NCBI RefSeq assembly: GCF_002080045.1
Contig: NZ_MUIN01000002.1
Span: forward strand, 63,251 to 127,250
Length of the DNA stretch: 64,000 bases
Origin: Pseudomonas sp. Bc-h
Lineage (GTDB): Bacteria > Pseudomonadota > Gammaproteobacteria > Pseudomonadales > Pseudomonadaceae
Direction of reading: 5' to 3'
The notes beneath the pieces are model-generated. The model ran no database searches. It was not told the origin of the DNA and saw only the letters and a list, made by a program, of their open reading frames with translations. Below, piece after piece: positions 1-8,126 of this stretch. Each line of letters begins with the position of its first letter. Within the stretch, counting starts at the first letter, position 1. A program made the position numbers and the translations under genes.

Positions 1-326
1 AACCGCTGATAGAGCGCTTCACGTGCCGGGGCGCCGTGGGCCTGCAGGCGTTCGCAGGTGATGTAATACGTCGCCGCACGGTTGTATTTCTCGCCGGCCG
101 AAAACAGCCGGCCGCGCGCCTCGTCTTCCTCGGCCAGGCTGCACAACTTGTCAGCCATCTTTGACCAGGTCTCACGAAACGCCTGTGTGCCGGTTGCGTC
201 GGGGTGCTTGGCACTTTCTTGAAGAGGCGCGCACATCTCTTCGATTTCGCCAATGCGGGCACCCATCTCGATGGCCAGGTCTACAGAGAGATTCCAGACG
301 TAATTGGTGGGGAAGTAGCGAAACAT
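1..326 (-). CDS. alpha/beta hydrolase (DUF1100/FrsA-like), N-terminal part
   Basis: Only the first 108 codons are inside the window; the gene runs off the left edge. The start is ATG at 326, with an AGAAGGA ribosome binding site about 10 bases upstream. The visible part begins MFRYFPTNYVWNLSVDLAIE and is an all-helical region rich in Glu and Ala. That is typical of the cap-like N-terminal domain of alpha/beta hydrolases related to FrsA and to 2,6-dihydropseudooxynicotine hydrolase. The catalytic Ser/Asp/His part would lie outside the window, so catalysis cannot be checked. It is on the same strand as the LysR gene upstream and may belong to the same catabolic locus. The family is a recollection from sequence style; the gene itself is secure. 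Confidence 0.65.
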   Translation of the reverse strand, partial: MFRYFPTNYVWNLSVDLAIEMGARIGEIEEMCAPLQESAKHPDATGTQAFRETWSKMADKLCSLAEEDEARGRLFSAGEKYNRAATYYITCERLQAHGAPAREALYQR

Positions 327-530
327 ATTTTTATTATCCTTCTAACGGTTCCGAGGCGCGGCACAGTGAGACGCATGCCGCAGCGGGCACACGCATCAGT
401 GCCAGCACGCAAGGAAGCTCGCACGCTTGCATCTGATCGACAAATTGCGAGTTCACATGCCAGCCATCGCGGTTCGCGATAGGTGGGCCAGCAGATCGGT
501 GCGCGAAGCGTTAGCAGGAAGGGAGAGCTA

Positions 531-1454
531 TCAGGCGAGGGGAGGGGTTTCAAAACTCCGAACGGTTTCAAGCAGCTTGTTACGAAGCCAGATCAGCATC
601 GCATCGCCGTCGAGGCTGCGGTGCCATGACATGTACTCACGCATCACAGGAATTTTCACGGGCGGTGGAAGCAGCCGCAGTGGCAGCAGTTGCGCGTACA
701 GCGAGGCGAGGCGGCTGTGCATGGTCGCGATTCGCTGAGAGCCGATGAGCAGGTGAGGGATGGTATTGAAGTCGTGAGTAATGACTTCCATGCGGCGCTG
801 GCAGCCGTACTGGTCCATGAACCATTGCTCGATGGCCGGCGTGCGGCTGCGCCCGAAAGCCGCTGCGACATGACCCATTTCCAGGTAGTTCTCCAGCGTG
901 AAGGGCTCTCTGACGCTCGTGTTGCCTTCCCACACCACACACACATGTTGTTCTTCAAACAACAGCTGTGAGGGATGCTCTGAATTGATGTGTTGTTCAG
1001 GCGCAATCATCAGGTCGATTTCGCCGCGCATCAGCATTTCGACGGCGGTTTCTCCGGGACTCATCAGCTCGAACGTGACGTGCGGGGCGTCCGAAACGAT
1101 GCGCTGAATCACCTCGGCAAACAGCACGTTGATCAAGTAATCAGAGGCCATGATCCGGAAATGGCGCTTGCTCTGGGCGACGTCAAAGACAGGCTTCGCA
1201 GCGATCGACGTCTGAATCTTCAGAAGCACTTCCCTCACCGGGATCTGCAAGTCCTTGCCGAGCATCGTCGGCGTCATCGTCCGCCCTACCTGGACCAGCA
1301 AATCGTCCTCGAAGTAGGCGCGCAACCTGCGCAGGATTCCGCTCAATGCGGACTGCGTCATATGCAGGCGTCCCGCAGCACGCGTGATGTTCTGTTCTTC
1401 GAGCAAGACATCCAGGGCGACGAGCAGATTGAGATCGAGGTGGTTGAAACGCAT
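531..1454 (-). CDS. LysR-family transcriptional regulator (NodD-like)
   Basis: This 307-residue protein is a standard-length LysR regulator. The winged helix-turn-helix covers about residues 6-65 (LDLNLLVALDVLLEEQNITR, then TQSALSGILRRLR), and an effector-binding domain covers about 95-300. The LDLNLLVALDVLL opening is typical of the NodD/NahR/SyrM subgroup, whose members often control aromatic or flavonoid-like inducer responses. It is divergent from the FAD monooxygenase at 1655, the usual position for a LysR activator of an adjacent catabolic operon. A palindrome lies 19 bases upstream of its start codon and could be an autoregulatory site. That it controls the 1.6-17.6 kb genes is inference from position. 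Confidence 0.9.
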   Translation of the reverse strand: MRFNHLDLNLLVALDVLLEEQNITRAAGRLHMTQSALSGILRRLRAYFEDDLLVQVGRTMTPTMLGKDLQIPVREVLLKIQTSIAAKPVFDVAQSKRHFRIMASDYLINVLFAEVIQRIVSDAPHVTFELMSPGETAVEMLMRGEIDLMIAPEQHINSEHPSQLLFEEQHVCVVWEGNTSVREPFTLENYLEMGHVAAAFGRSRTPAIEQWFMDQYGCQRRMEVITHDFNTIPHLLIGSQRIATMHSRLASLYAQLLPLRLLPPPVKIPVMREYMSWHRSLDGDAMLIWLRNKLLETVRSFETPPLA

Positions 1455-1472
1455 GGTAGCTGGCTCATTGTT

Positions 1473-1491
1473 GTATTTATTTTTGAAATAC
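1473..1491. promoter_or_regulatory. Candidate LysR operator palindrome
   Basis: The arms GTATTT and AAATAC form a perfect inverted repeat with a 7-base AT-rich spacer. It lies just upstream of the LysR start and in the region shared with the divergent operon. This fits the T-N11-A style of LysR boxes. Binding is inferred. Confidence 0.45.
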
Positions 1492-1628
1492 TTTCCATGG
1501 CAACTCCCGATTAGTCAACGCATCTTTTCCTGCTTATCGTCAGCTCAACAGTAAGCGTGGCGCCTCGGCCGATGATGGCTTTTGCGGCAGCGCAGCCGTG
1601 CGGCCAGCGCTTTACGATTGCTGATCAA

Positions 1629-1636
1629 AACAACAA
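1629..1636 (+). promoter_or_regulatory. Hfq/Crc-type CA motif at FAD monooxygenase leader
   Basis: The bases AACAACAA match the AANAANAA pattern recognised by Hfq with Crc in Pseudomonas. They lie just before the GAAAGGAA ribosome binding site of the gene starting at 1655. Three further downstream genes carry the same motif. Confidence 0.5.
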
Positions 1637-1654
1637 AAACGAAAGGAACGCCTA

Positions 1655-2779
1655 ATGAGCGAAGTCGATAAGGTCCTGGTCGTGGGCGGTGGTATCGGTG
1701 GTCTGTGCGCCGCCATCGCGTTGCGTCGTGAAGGCGTGGCGGTAGATCTGGTGGAAATCAAATCCGACTGGACCGTTTACGGAGTGGGGATCATTCAGCA
1801 AAGCAACGTCGTGCGGGAAATGGCCCGGCTGGGCGTCCTTGACCGGTACCTGGATGCCGCGTACAGCTTCGAAGACGTCGGCATCTATGACCTGGAAGGC
1901 AAGCCGCTGGCGCGCATTCCCGGTCAACGGTTGGCGGGGCCGCAATACCCGGCCAACGTGGGTATTTCGCGGCTGGCGCTGCACAAGGTCCTGAGCAGTA
2001 CGGCGATTGAGTTGGGCGCCGGAATTCGGTTAGGCCTGAGCGTCGAGACATTCGAGCAGGACTCACAAGGCGTAGACGTTACCTTCACCGACGGCACGCG
2101 TGGCCGTTACAGCTTGTTGGTCGGGGCCGACGGGGTTTACTCGAAAATTCGCACCCTGATGTTTGGCGACAAGTATCAACCACGTTTCACCGGGCAGGCC
2201 GTCTGGCGCTACAACTTTCCCCGCGACCCCTCTATCGATCATCTCGCCAGCTACATGGGGCCCGGCGGGAACGCCGGTCTGGTGCCGCTCTCTGACAACC
2301 TCATGTACATGTTTTCCACTTCCCATGAGCCCGAGAATCCCTGGTATCCGCCCGAGCAGTTGGCCGAACTGATGCGTGAACGCATCGGCAATATTGGTGG
2401 GCTTGTCGGCAGCCTGCGCGAGCAGATCACCGAAAGCAGCCAGGTCGTCTACAAGCCCATGGAAGTTGTGTTCGTTGACGAGCCCTGGTTCAAAGGACGC
2501 GTGTTGCTGATCGGCGACGCGGCCCACGCCACGACCCCGCATCTGGGGCAGGGCGCTGGCATGGCCATCGAAGATGCCCTAGTGCTGAGTATGGAGCTGA
2601 CCGCAGACGGCAGCATGGAAGACAAGCTTCAGCGCTTCATGAATCGCCGCTTCGAGCGTTGCAAGTTCATCAGCGAGAAATCAGTCCTGGCGGGGGATCG
2701 GGAAATGGCGCGCGATCAGAGTTTTGATCGCATCGGCCTGACCAAGCAAATGCTCACGCTCACCGCCGAGCCCATCTGA
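1655..2779 (+). CDS. FAD-dependent aromatic-ring monooxygenase (group A)
   Basis: This 374-residue protein has the three landmarks of single-component flavoprotein hydroxylases. They are the Rossmann motif GGGIGG at residues 11-16, the DG motif around 159-160 (VGADGVYSKIR), and the GD motif at 287-288 (IGDAAHATTPHLGQGAG). Such enzymes use NAD(P)H and O2 to hydroxylate aromatic acids or phenols in the cytoplasm. It is the first gene of the plus-strand run and has an AAAGGAA ribosome binding site. Relatives include salicylate, 3-hydroxybenzoate and 6-hydroxynicotinate hydroxylases, so the substrate cannot be fixed from sequence alone. It does not itself need the reductase and ferredoxin encoded next, which is why their partner is a puzzle. 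Confidence 0.88.
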   Translation: MSEVDKVLVVGGGIGGLCAAIALRREGVAVDLVEIKSDWTVYGVGIIQQSNVVREMARLGVLDRYLDAAYSFEDVGIYDLEGKPLARIPGQRLAGPQYPANVGISRLALHKVLSSTAIELGAGIRLGLSVETFEQDSQGVDVTFTDGTRGRYSLLVGADGVYSKIRTLMFGDKYQPRFTGQAVWRYNFPRDPSIDHLASYMGPGGNAGLVPLSDNLMYMFSTSHEPENPWYPPEQLAELMRERIGNIGGLVGSLREQITESSQVVYKPMEVVFVDEPWFKGRVLLIGDAAHATTPHLGQGAGMAIEDALVLSMELTADGSMEDKLQRFMNRRFERCKFISEKSVLAGDREMARDQSFDRIGLTKQMLTLTAEPI

Positions 2780-2810
2780 CCTCGCGTGCCATTGCTATGG
2801 CACCGGCATG

Positions 2811-2818
2811 AACAACAA
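2811..2818 (+). promoter_or_regulatory. Hfq/Crc-type CA motif before reductase gene
   Basis: AACAACAA lies 14 bases before the ATG at 2833 and just ahead of the AAGGTAG ribosome binding site. It is the second of four such motifs in this operon. Confidence 0.45.
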
Positions 2819-2832
2819 GCAAGGTAGCGGCA

Positions 2833-3786
2833 ATGATCGACGTTATCGTCACCCGCAAGAAACGCGAGGCCGAGGGAATTTCGAGCTTCGAGTTCGCCCG
2901 CACTGACGGTGCCGCACTGGCCCCATTCAGTGCCGGCTCGCACATCGACGTGCATCTGCCTTCAGGGCTGGTGCGCCAATATTCGCTGTGCAATCACCCC
3001 GACGAGCAGTTTCGCTATCAGATCGGTGTATTGCTGGACCCTGCTTCCCGAGGCGGCTCAGAGGCCATGCATGCCCTCGAAGAAGGCTCCGTTGTGCAGA
3101 TCAGCGAGCCGCGCAATCTGTTCGCCCTGGCGCACGGTGCCCGGCGCTCGTTGTTGTTTGCCGGGGGGATTGGCGTCACGCCGATTCTTTGCATGGCTGA
3201 ATGTCTGGCGCAGACCGATGCCTCTTTCCAGTTGCATTACTGTGGCCGTTCGGTCGCCAGCGTCGCGTTCATCGAGCGTATCCAGCAATCGCGTTTTGCC
3301 GAACGGGCGCATCTGCACTTTGATGACCAGCCCGAGACGCGGCTTGACGCAGCACAGGGGTTAAGCGGGTATTGCGAAGGCGATCACTTGTATGTCTGCG
3401 GACCCGGCGGCTTCATGGCATTCATCCTAGAGCAGGCCCGGTTGGCTGGCTGGCCTGAAGACAGTCTGCACCGGGAGTATTTTGCCGCCCAGCCACAGGC
3501 TGTGGCTCAAGCCGATGACGGTAGCTTCGAAGTGATGCTGGCGAGCACCGGTCGCTGCTTCGTCGTGCCCGCGGATTATTCGGTGGCCCAAGTGCTGCTC
3601 GAGAATGGCATTGACCTGCCGTTGTCATGCGAAGCGGGCATTTGCGGCACGTGCCTGACCCGTGTACTCGAGGGCGAGCCGGACCATCGGGACATGTTCA
3701 TGACCCCGGCCGAGCAGGCCCTGAACGATCAATTTACGCCCTGTTGTTCGCGATCCAAAAGCCCACGCCTGGTGCTGGACCTTTAG
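2833..3786 (+). CDS. Phthalate dioxygenase reductase-type (VanB-like) oxidoreductase
   Basis: This 317-residue protein has the domain order of VanB and phthalate dioxygenase reductase. A flavin-binding barrel carries RQYS (48-51), an NAD-binding domain carries GGIGVTPI (111-118), and a C-terminal plant-type [2Fe-2S] ferredoxin domain follows. The cluster ligands are C266, C271, C274 and C304, spaced C-x4-C-x2-C-x29-C as expected. The protein moves electrons from NADH through flavin and iron-sulfur to a terminal oxygenase or ferredoxin. The next gene, 20 bases downstream, is a small Rieske ferredoxin and is the likely partner. No Rieske oxygenase alpha subunit or P450 lies nearby, so the final acceptor is unknown. 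Confidence 0.9.
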   Translation: MIDVIVTRKKREAEGISSFEFARTDGAALAPFSAGSHIDVHLPSGLVRQYSLCNHPDEQFRYQIGVLLDPASRGGSEAMHALEEGSVVQISEPRNLFALAHGARRSLLFAGGIGVTPILCMAECLAQTDASFQLHYCGRSVASVAFIERIQQSRFAERAHLHFDDQPETRLDAAQGLSGYCEGDHLYVCGPGGFMAFILEQARLAGWPEDSLHREYFAAQPQAVAQADDGSFEVMLASTGRCFVVPADYSVAQVLLENGIDLPLSCEAGICGTCLTRVLEGEPDHRDMFMTPAEQALNDQFTPCCSRSKSPRLVLDL

Positions 3787-3806
3787 CCCGTGAGGCGCCG
3801 TTCCCA

Positions 3807-4172
3807 ATGACATTCAGCCGAATTTTCCTGTGCCGGCAAGACGAGATCGTGGACGGCTCGGCACGCGGTTTCGATCCTCATGCCCAGGGGCGCGACACGC
3901 TGTTGGTCGTCCGCTGGCGGGGCGTGCTTCGTGCCTGGCTGAACCGCTGTCCGCACATGGACGTCGCCATGCAATACCGCAAAGACCGGTTCATGTCTGG
4001 AGACGGCCAACACATTGTCTGCTTCGCCCATGGCGCCCTGTTCCAACCGGATGACGGGCGGTGTGTGCTGGGCCCCTGTCTTGGACAAACGCTGCAGCAG
4101 CAACCGATCATCATCGACGAAGGCGGTGCTGTCTGGCTGATGGATACCCCTGCGCAACCCCTCACGGCATAA
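3807..4172 (+). CDS. Small Rieske [2Fe-2S] protein
   Basis: This 121-residue soluble protein has a complete Rieske motif: C48-x-H50 (RCPH) and C72-x2-H75 (CFAH). A longer in-frame reading exists upstream, but ATG 3807 sits after the reductase stop and has a TGAGG ribosome binding site, so it was chosen. At this length it is a Rieske ferredoxin, not an oxygenase, because it lacks the mononuclear iron domain. It probably takes electrons from the reductase encoded just upstream. A degenerate or regulatory Rieske role is also possible. No oxygenase partner is visible in the window. Confidence 0.85.
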   Translation: MTFSRIFLCRQDEIVDGSARGFDPHAQGRDTLLVVRWRGVLRAWLNRCPHMDVAMQYRKDRFMSGDGQHIVCFAHGALFQPDDGRCVLGPCLGQTLQQQPIIIDEGGAVWLMDTPAQPLTA

Positions 4173-4178
4173 CAACAA
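4171..4178 (+). promoter_or_regulatory. Hfq/Crc-type CA motif before amidohydrolase gene
   Basis: AACAACAA starts within the stop codon of the Rieske gene and lies 12 bases before the ATG at 4191, overlapping the GAGAA ribosome binding region. It is the third of four motifs. Confidence 0.45.
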
Positions 4179-4190
4179 GAGAACCCAGCC

Positions 4191-5558
4191 ATGGCTCGCA
4201 CTCATGTCAATTGCAACACCCTGTTTACCGGCCTCGAAGACACCGCGCGGCAACATCAGCGACTGATCATCGAAGACGGCGTCTTCACGTATGTCGGCCC
4301 GCAGGACTCAGCACCGGCGATTGGTGCCGGTGAGAAAGTCATCGACACCGGCGAGCATTTCGTCATGCCGGGACTGGTCGATGTGCATACCCATCTCGTG
4401 TTCGGTAACGCGAAAAGCGAGGAGGACATTGATCTGCATGTGTCACCTGAGTTTCGCGCCTTGCGCGGTCTGTTTTTCACCCAGCATGTGCTCGCGGCCG
4501 GTTACACCTCTGTCGTGGTGCCCGGGGATGCAGGCCAGTGCAGTATTTCGGTACGCAACGCGATCAACGCCGGCATGTTCACAGGCCCGCGCATCGCCGC
4601 CAGCAGCAACGTCATTTCCAACCGGCAGAGTCTCAACGACTGGTTTCCCAGTTGGGTCGGCACGCCGGAGTATTTCAGTGGCCGGCTGTGCGCCACGCGC
4701 GACGAGCAGATCGCCGAGATACGCCGTCAGGCAAAGGACGGCGTGGACTTGATGAAGATCGCCATGGATGGCCCCCATTTTCGTCCCAACGGTGAGCACA
4801 TTGCGGCCTTCACCGAGGATGAAACGCGGTTCATGGTCGACGAAATCCATCGTCTGGGTAAGAAAGTGGCCGTGCACGCCTATGGCCGCGAAGCCGTCCT
4901 GTACGCCGCCAAGGCCGGCGTTGACGTGATCTTTCATGGCTTCTTCATGGACGACGAGTGCATTGAAGCCATCCTGAAATCCGGCAGCCATGTGGCCCCT
5001 ACCTTCACCATGCTGGCGAACAACACCGAGTTCGCCGAGCCCTACGAAGCGTCGACCAAATCAGGCTACGCCTCGATGCAGCGCAGGGTGATCGAAGCAG
5101 GCTGTCGCAACCTGAAAAAAGCCTTTGAGGCCGGGGTTCCGTTCATGACCGGCAGTGACAGCGGCTTTGCCATTACCCCTTATGGCGAGTGGCATGCGCG
5201 AGAAATAGAAATCCTGGTGGACTGGTTAGGCCTGACTCCCGCCCAGGCTTTGCGGGCAGCCACCTCGGTGTCGGCCCGGATGATGCCTGCCGCGCAACGG
5301 GTCGGCGCACTGGAAGTGGGGCGTCGTGCAGACTTCATTCGCGTCGACGGTTCGCCGCTGGACAACGTCGCCATCCTTCAAGAGCGCCAACGCATTTGCG
5401 GGGTGTACCTGGGTGGTCGTCGTATCGAGGCCCAGGTGCCGGGTTATGACCCTAACCGGGTCAGCGATTTCAATACCGTGAAGTGGTCGGAGCTGCACAC
5501 GCGACAACGCGCCGTGGAGATGGGCAAACGCCCGCTGTCCACCCTGAATCAGCAATAA
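4191..5558 (+). CDS. Metal-dependent amidohydrolase (imidazolonepropionase/prolidase-like)
   Basis: This 455-residue protein is a TIM-barrel amidohydrolase. Visible metal-site residues are H66 and H68 (DVHTH), K189 (DLMKIAMDG, probable carboxylated lysine), H229 (VAVHAYG), H249 (VIFHG) and D323 (TGSDSG). The order matches the imidazolonepropionase-related Met_dep_hydrolase group, which includes prolidase-like and cyclic amide or lactone hydrolases. In this operon it probably hydrolyses an amide, lactone or carbamate bond of a pathway intermediate. It follows the Rieske gene by 18 bases and precedes the GlcG-like gene by 10. The family call is firm; the substrate is unknown. Confidence 0.87.
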   Translation: MARTHVNCNTLFTGLEDTARQHQRLIIEDGVFTYVGPQDSAPAIGAGEKVIDTGEHFVMPGLVDVHTHLVFGNAKSEEDIDLHVSPEFRALRGLFFTQHVLAAGYTSVVVPGDAGQCSISVRNAINAGMFTGPRIAASSNVISNRQSLNDWFPSWVGTPEYFSGRLCATRDEQIAEIRRQAKDGVDLMKIAMDGPHFRPNGEHIAAFTEDETRFMVDEIHRLGKKVAVHAYGREAVLYAAKAGVDVIFHGFFMDDECIEAILKSGSHVAPTFTMLANNTEFAEPYEASTKSGYASMQRRVIEAGCRNLKKAFEAGVPFMTGSDSGFAITPYGEWHAREIEILVDWLGLTPAQALRAATSVSARMMPAAQRVGALEVGRRADFIRVDGSPLDNVAILQERQRICGVYLGGRRIEAQVPGYDPNRVSDFNTVKWSELHTRQRAVEMGKRPLSTLNQQ

Positions 5559-5568
5559 GGAGCGTGGC

Positions 5569-6006
5569 ATGAACCGACTCACACTGACCCTCGCTGACCG
5601 CATGGTTGACGAGGCGCTGAGCGAAGGCGCGGGGCAAGGATTTCAACCCCTTTGCGTCGCCGTGCTGGACGCGGGCGGGCATCTGTTGGCACTCAAACGT
5701 GACGAGCGTGCAAGCCTGCTGCGCCCGCAAATTGCCAACGGTAAAGCCAGCTCCGTGCTTGGCATGGGCTTCGGCGGTCGTGAGCTGGCTCGTCGGGCGC
5801 AATTGATGCCGGCGTTTTTCAGCGCTCTGAGCGATCTGGCGGGCGGGAACATGCTGCCTGTGCCAGGTGGCGTGCTCATTCGAGACGACGCTGGCGACAT
5901 CGTGGGTGCCATCGGCATCAGCGGAGACACCTCGGACAACGATGAGCGTTGCGCCATGGCGGCGATCGCTGCCGTCGGACTTGTTGCCGATGCGGGTTCA
6001 GGCTGA
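5569..6006 (+). CDS. GlcG/HbpS family heme-binding-like protein
   Basis: This 145-residue protein has the alpha/beta fold signature of the GlcG/HbpS (DUF336) family. Examples are CVAVLDAGGHLLALKRDERA near the N-terminus and VPGGVLIRDDAGDIVGAIGISG in the second half. Members are small and often sit in catabolic operons; some bind heme or corrinoids, or act as cofactor-associated subunits. The gene follows the amidohydrolase by 10 bases with an AAGGAG ribosome binding site. Nothing in the sequence gives a specific reaction. It could assist an oxygenase in this pathway, but that is only a suggestion from context. Confidence 0.82.
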   Translation: MNRLTLTLADRMVDEALSEGAGQGFQPLCVAVLDAGGHLLALKRDERASLLRPQIANGKASSVLGMGFGGRELARRAQLMPAFFSALSDLAGGNMLPVPGGVLIRDDAGDIVGAIGISGDTSDNDERCAMAAIAAVGLVADAGSG

Positions 6007-6423
6007 GCCACTTTCCAGCCTTGAGCGTGATCATGGTTGAGTGGGGTGCGCCAGCCATTTCTTATGCACGCATGCGACCCGCTCAGGTATCCAGCTTTGC
6101 AATACATCGCATCTCAAGAGTCGATTAGTCAAAACACCTGTTTAGCCTGAAGCTGTACTTACCCACCCACTGTTACTCGTTAGCAGTAGGGGTCATAAAA
6201 TAAGAAGAGTGAGGTTCACCATGATCTCGAGCAAACCGTCACCCATCGCCCTCGCAAGCATCGTGGCCTTCTTCGGCAGGCCTCACTCAGCATTGTTTCA
6301 ATCTCGATATTTACTCCGCTTGAGCGTGTAGTCAGCGGCTACCTGTATGACGGGGAGCGCTCTTTGCCCGCGTGAAATCAGAACGTCAGTCCTACGGATA
6401 AAAACAACAAAGAGGGATAGTTG
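6007..6423 (+). other. Intergenic leader before the DUF1302 gene
   Basis: This 417-base gap separates the enzyme genes from the envelope module and probably holds a second promoter. It contains a 36-codon reading frame at 6221-6331 with a GTGAGG ribosome binding site (starts MISSKPSPIALASIV). This resembles the first part of a signal peptide and may be a gene remnant. No other gene is supported. Confidence 0.4.
6403..6410 (+). promoter_or_regulatory. Hfq/Crc-type CA motif before DUF1302 gene
   Basis: AACAACAA directly precedes the AGAGGGA ribosome binding site of the gene at 6424. It is the fourth motif of this kind in the locus, which suggests that uptake and degradation are repressed together. 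Confidence 0.5.
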
Positions 6424-8109
6424 ATGGCCACTCATAAAGGGGCAAGGGCAAACTCGCGCCCGATATTTGCTCGGCACCCACTGGTATTTGCTTTAACAGC
6501 CGTATTTGGCGGTGTACCGCTGGTGCAAGCGTTTGATTTCGACACGGGAAATCCGGATATCCGGACGCGCTGGGACAACACCCTCAAGTACAGCTCGGCA
6601 TGGCGGACCAAAGGTGCCTCGTCGCAACTCACTGACAGCAGTACCTCGGTAAACGGAGATGATGGGGATCGCAACTTTGGCAAGGGTCTGATCTCCAGTC
6701 GCCTTGATCTGCTCTCTGAATTCGACTTCAGCTATCAGAATTTCGGTGCCCGACTGAGCGGCGCTGCCTGGTACGACGACGTTTATAACAAGCAGAACGA
6801 CAACAACTCCCCGGGCACCGTCAACAGCGTTTCCGTGGACTACGACCATTTCACCGATAACACCCGCAACCTGCACGGTCGCCAGGGGGAACTTCTTGAC
6901 GCCTTCATCTACGGCAAGGGCGATCTGGGTGAAATGCCAGTGTCGGGGCGCCTCGGTCAGTACGCGATGCAATGGGGCGAAAGTCTGTTCTACGGCATGA
7001 ATGGTATTGCCGGAGGCATGGCGCCTATTGATGTTGTGAAGGGGGTGTCAGTGCCCAACACCCAGTTCAAGGAGTTGATACGTCCGGTCAACCAGATGTC
7101 CGGTCAGTTGCAGATCACGCCTGATGTTTCTATTGGCGCTTATTACCAGTTTGAGTGGGAGGCGAACCGGTTACTCGGTGCGGGCAGTTACTTCTCGTCT
7201 TTTGATTCAATAGGCGAAGGCAATGAGCGTTTGTTCGTCGGGGCGCCTCTCTTTCCCGGTGCCCAGCCGCTGGCGTTCTATCACGGCGCGGACAAACAGG
7301 CCAAGGACTCGGGGCAGGGTGGCGTACAGGTCAAGTGGCGCACCGAAAACTATGACTTCGGTGTCTATGCGATTCGATTCCACGACAAAAACCCGCAGCT
7401 ACTCGCTCGCCCGGACTTCGCCAATCTGAACCCGCTTACCGGTGATGCCGGTGAATACAGCTGGGTGTACGCGGAAGGCATTAAAGCATTGGGAGCCAGT
7501 TTCTCCACCACTGTAGATGCTTTCAACATTGCAGGCGAAATGTCGACTCGATGGGACCAGCCGCTGGCCTCCACCAACCCGCGCGCACTTCTCCCCGGCG
7601 AAGGCATCTCCAACGAAGCTGACGATGCTTTGTACGCGACTGGCCGCACGTTGCACGCCAACCTCTCTTGGCTGGCGACGTTGAGTCCGAATTTCTTGGC
7701 GCAGGAAACCAGCTTTCTGGGTGAGTTTGCCTGGAACCGCACCCTGAGCGTTACCCACAATCCGGACGCGGTCGATCACAACGCCGATCGCGATGCCTGG
7801 AGCTTTCGAACCGTTTACGAGCCGATGTACCGCCAGGCGTTTTCCGGCATGGACATCAGCGTCCCCTTCGGCGTGAGTTTTACCCATGGCGCTTCAGAGT
7901 CCCTCGGTACCGCGTTCGGTACCGATCGAGGCGGCGACATCAACATCGGCGTCAAGGGTAACTACCTCAATACCTGGAATCTGGGGCTCACGTACACCCA
8001 CTACTACGGCCCGGCCAATACCTTTCTCGACGCCAGTAATAACTACACCTTTGAACAGTCGCTCAAGGACCGAGATTTCGTCGCCTTCAGCGTCAGCCGT
8101 ACTTTTTGA
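6424..8109 (+). CDS. DUF1302 family outer-membrane protein
   Basis: This 561-residue protein has an N-terminal signal sequence (about residues 1-36, ending near VPLVQA). A long beta-rich region follows with many aromatic and Asp/Asn repeats and a C-terminal aromatic residue (SVSRTF), as expected for an outer-membrane beta-barrel. It matches the DUF1302 style (FDFDTGNPDIRTRWDNTLKY). ATG 6424 was preferred over TTG 6421 because of better spacing to GAGGG. DUF1302 genes are typically followed by DUF1329, YCF48 and RND genes, exactly as here. The set is thought to handle hydrophobic compounds at the envelope, and the molecular role is inferred. Confidence 0.85.
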   Translation: MATHKGARANSRPIFARHPLVFALTAVFGGVPLVQAFDFDTGNPDIRTRWDNTLKYSSAWRTKGASSQLTDSSTSVNGDDGDRNFGKGLISSRLDLLSEFDFSYQNFGARLSGAAWYDDVYNKQNDNNSPGTVNSVSVDYDHFTDNTRNLHGRQGELLDAFIYGKGDLGEMPVSGRLGQYAMQWGESLFYGMNGIAGGMAPIDVVKGVSVPNTQFKELIRPVNQMSGQLQITPDVSIGAYYQFEWEANRLLGAGSYFSSFDSIGEGNERLFVGAPLFPGAQPLAFYHGADKQAKDSGQGGVQVKWRTENYDFGVYAIRFHDKNPQLLARPDFANLNPLTGDAGEYSWVYAEGIKALGASFSTTVDAFNIAGEMSTRWDQPLASTNPRALLPGEGISNEADDALYATGRTLHANLSWLATLSPNFLAQETSFLGEFAWNRTLSVTHNPDAVDHNADRDAWSFRTVYEPMYRQAFSGMDISVPFGVSFTHGASESLGTAFGTDRGGDINIGVKGNYLNTWNLGLTYTHYYGPANTFLDASNNYTFEQSLKDRDFVAFSVSRTF

Positions 8110-8126
8110 GCCTGGGAACAACTGCC

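Noticed and set aside
466..480. Short perfect palindrome ATCGCG-GTT-CGCGAT
   Set aside because: It has no T-run and no clear link to a start codon, so it is not supported as a terminator or operator.
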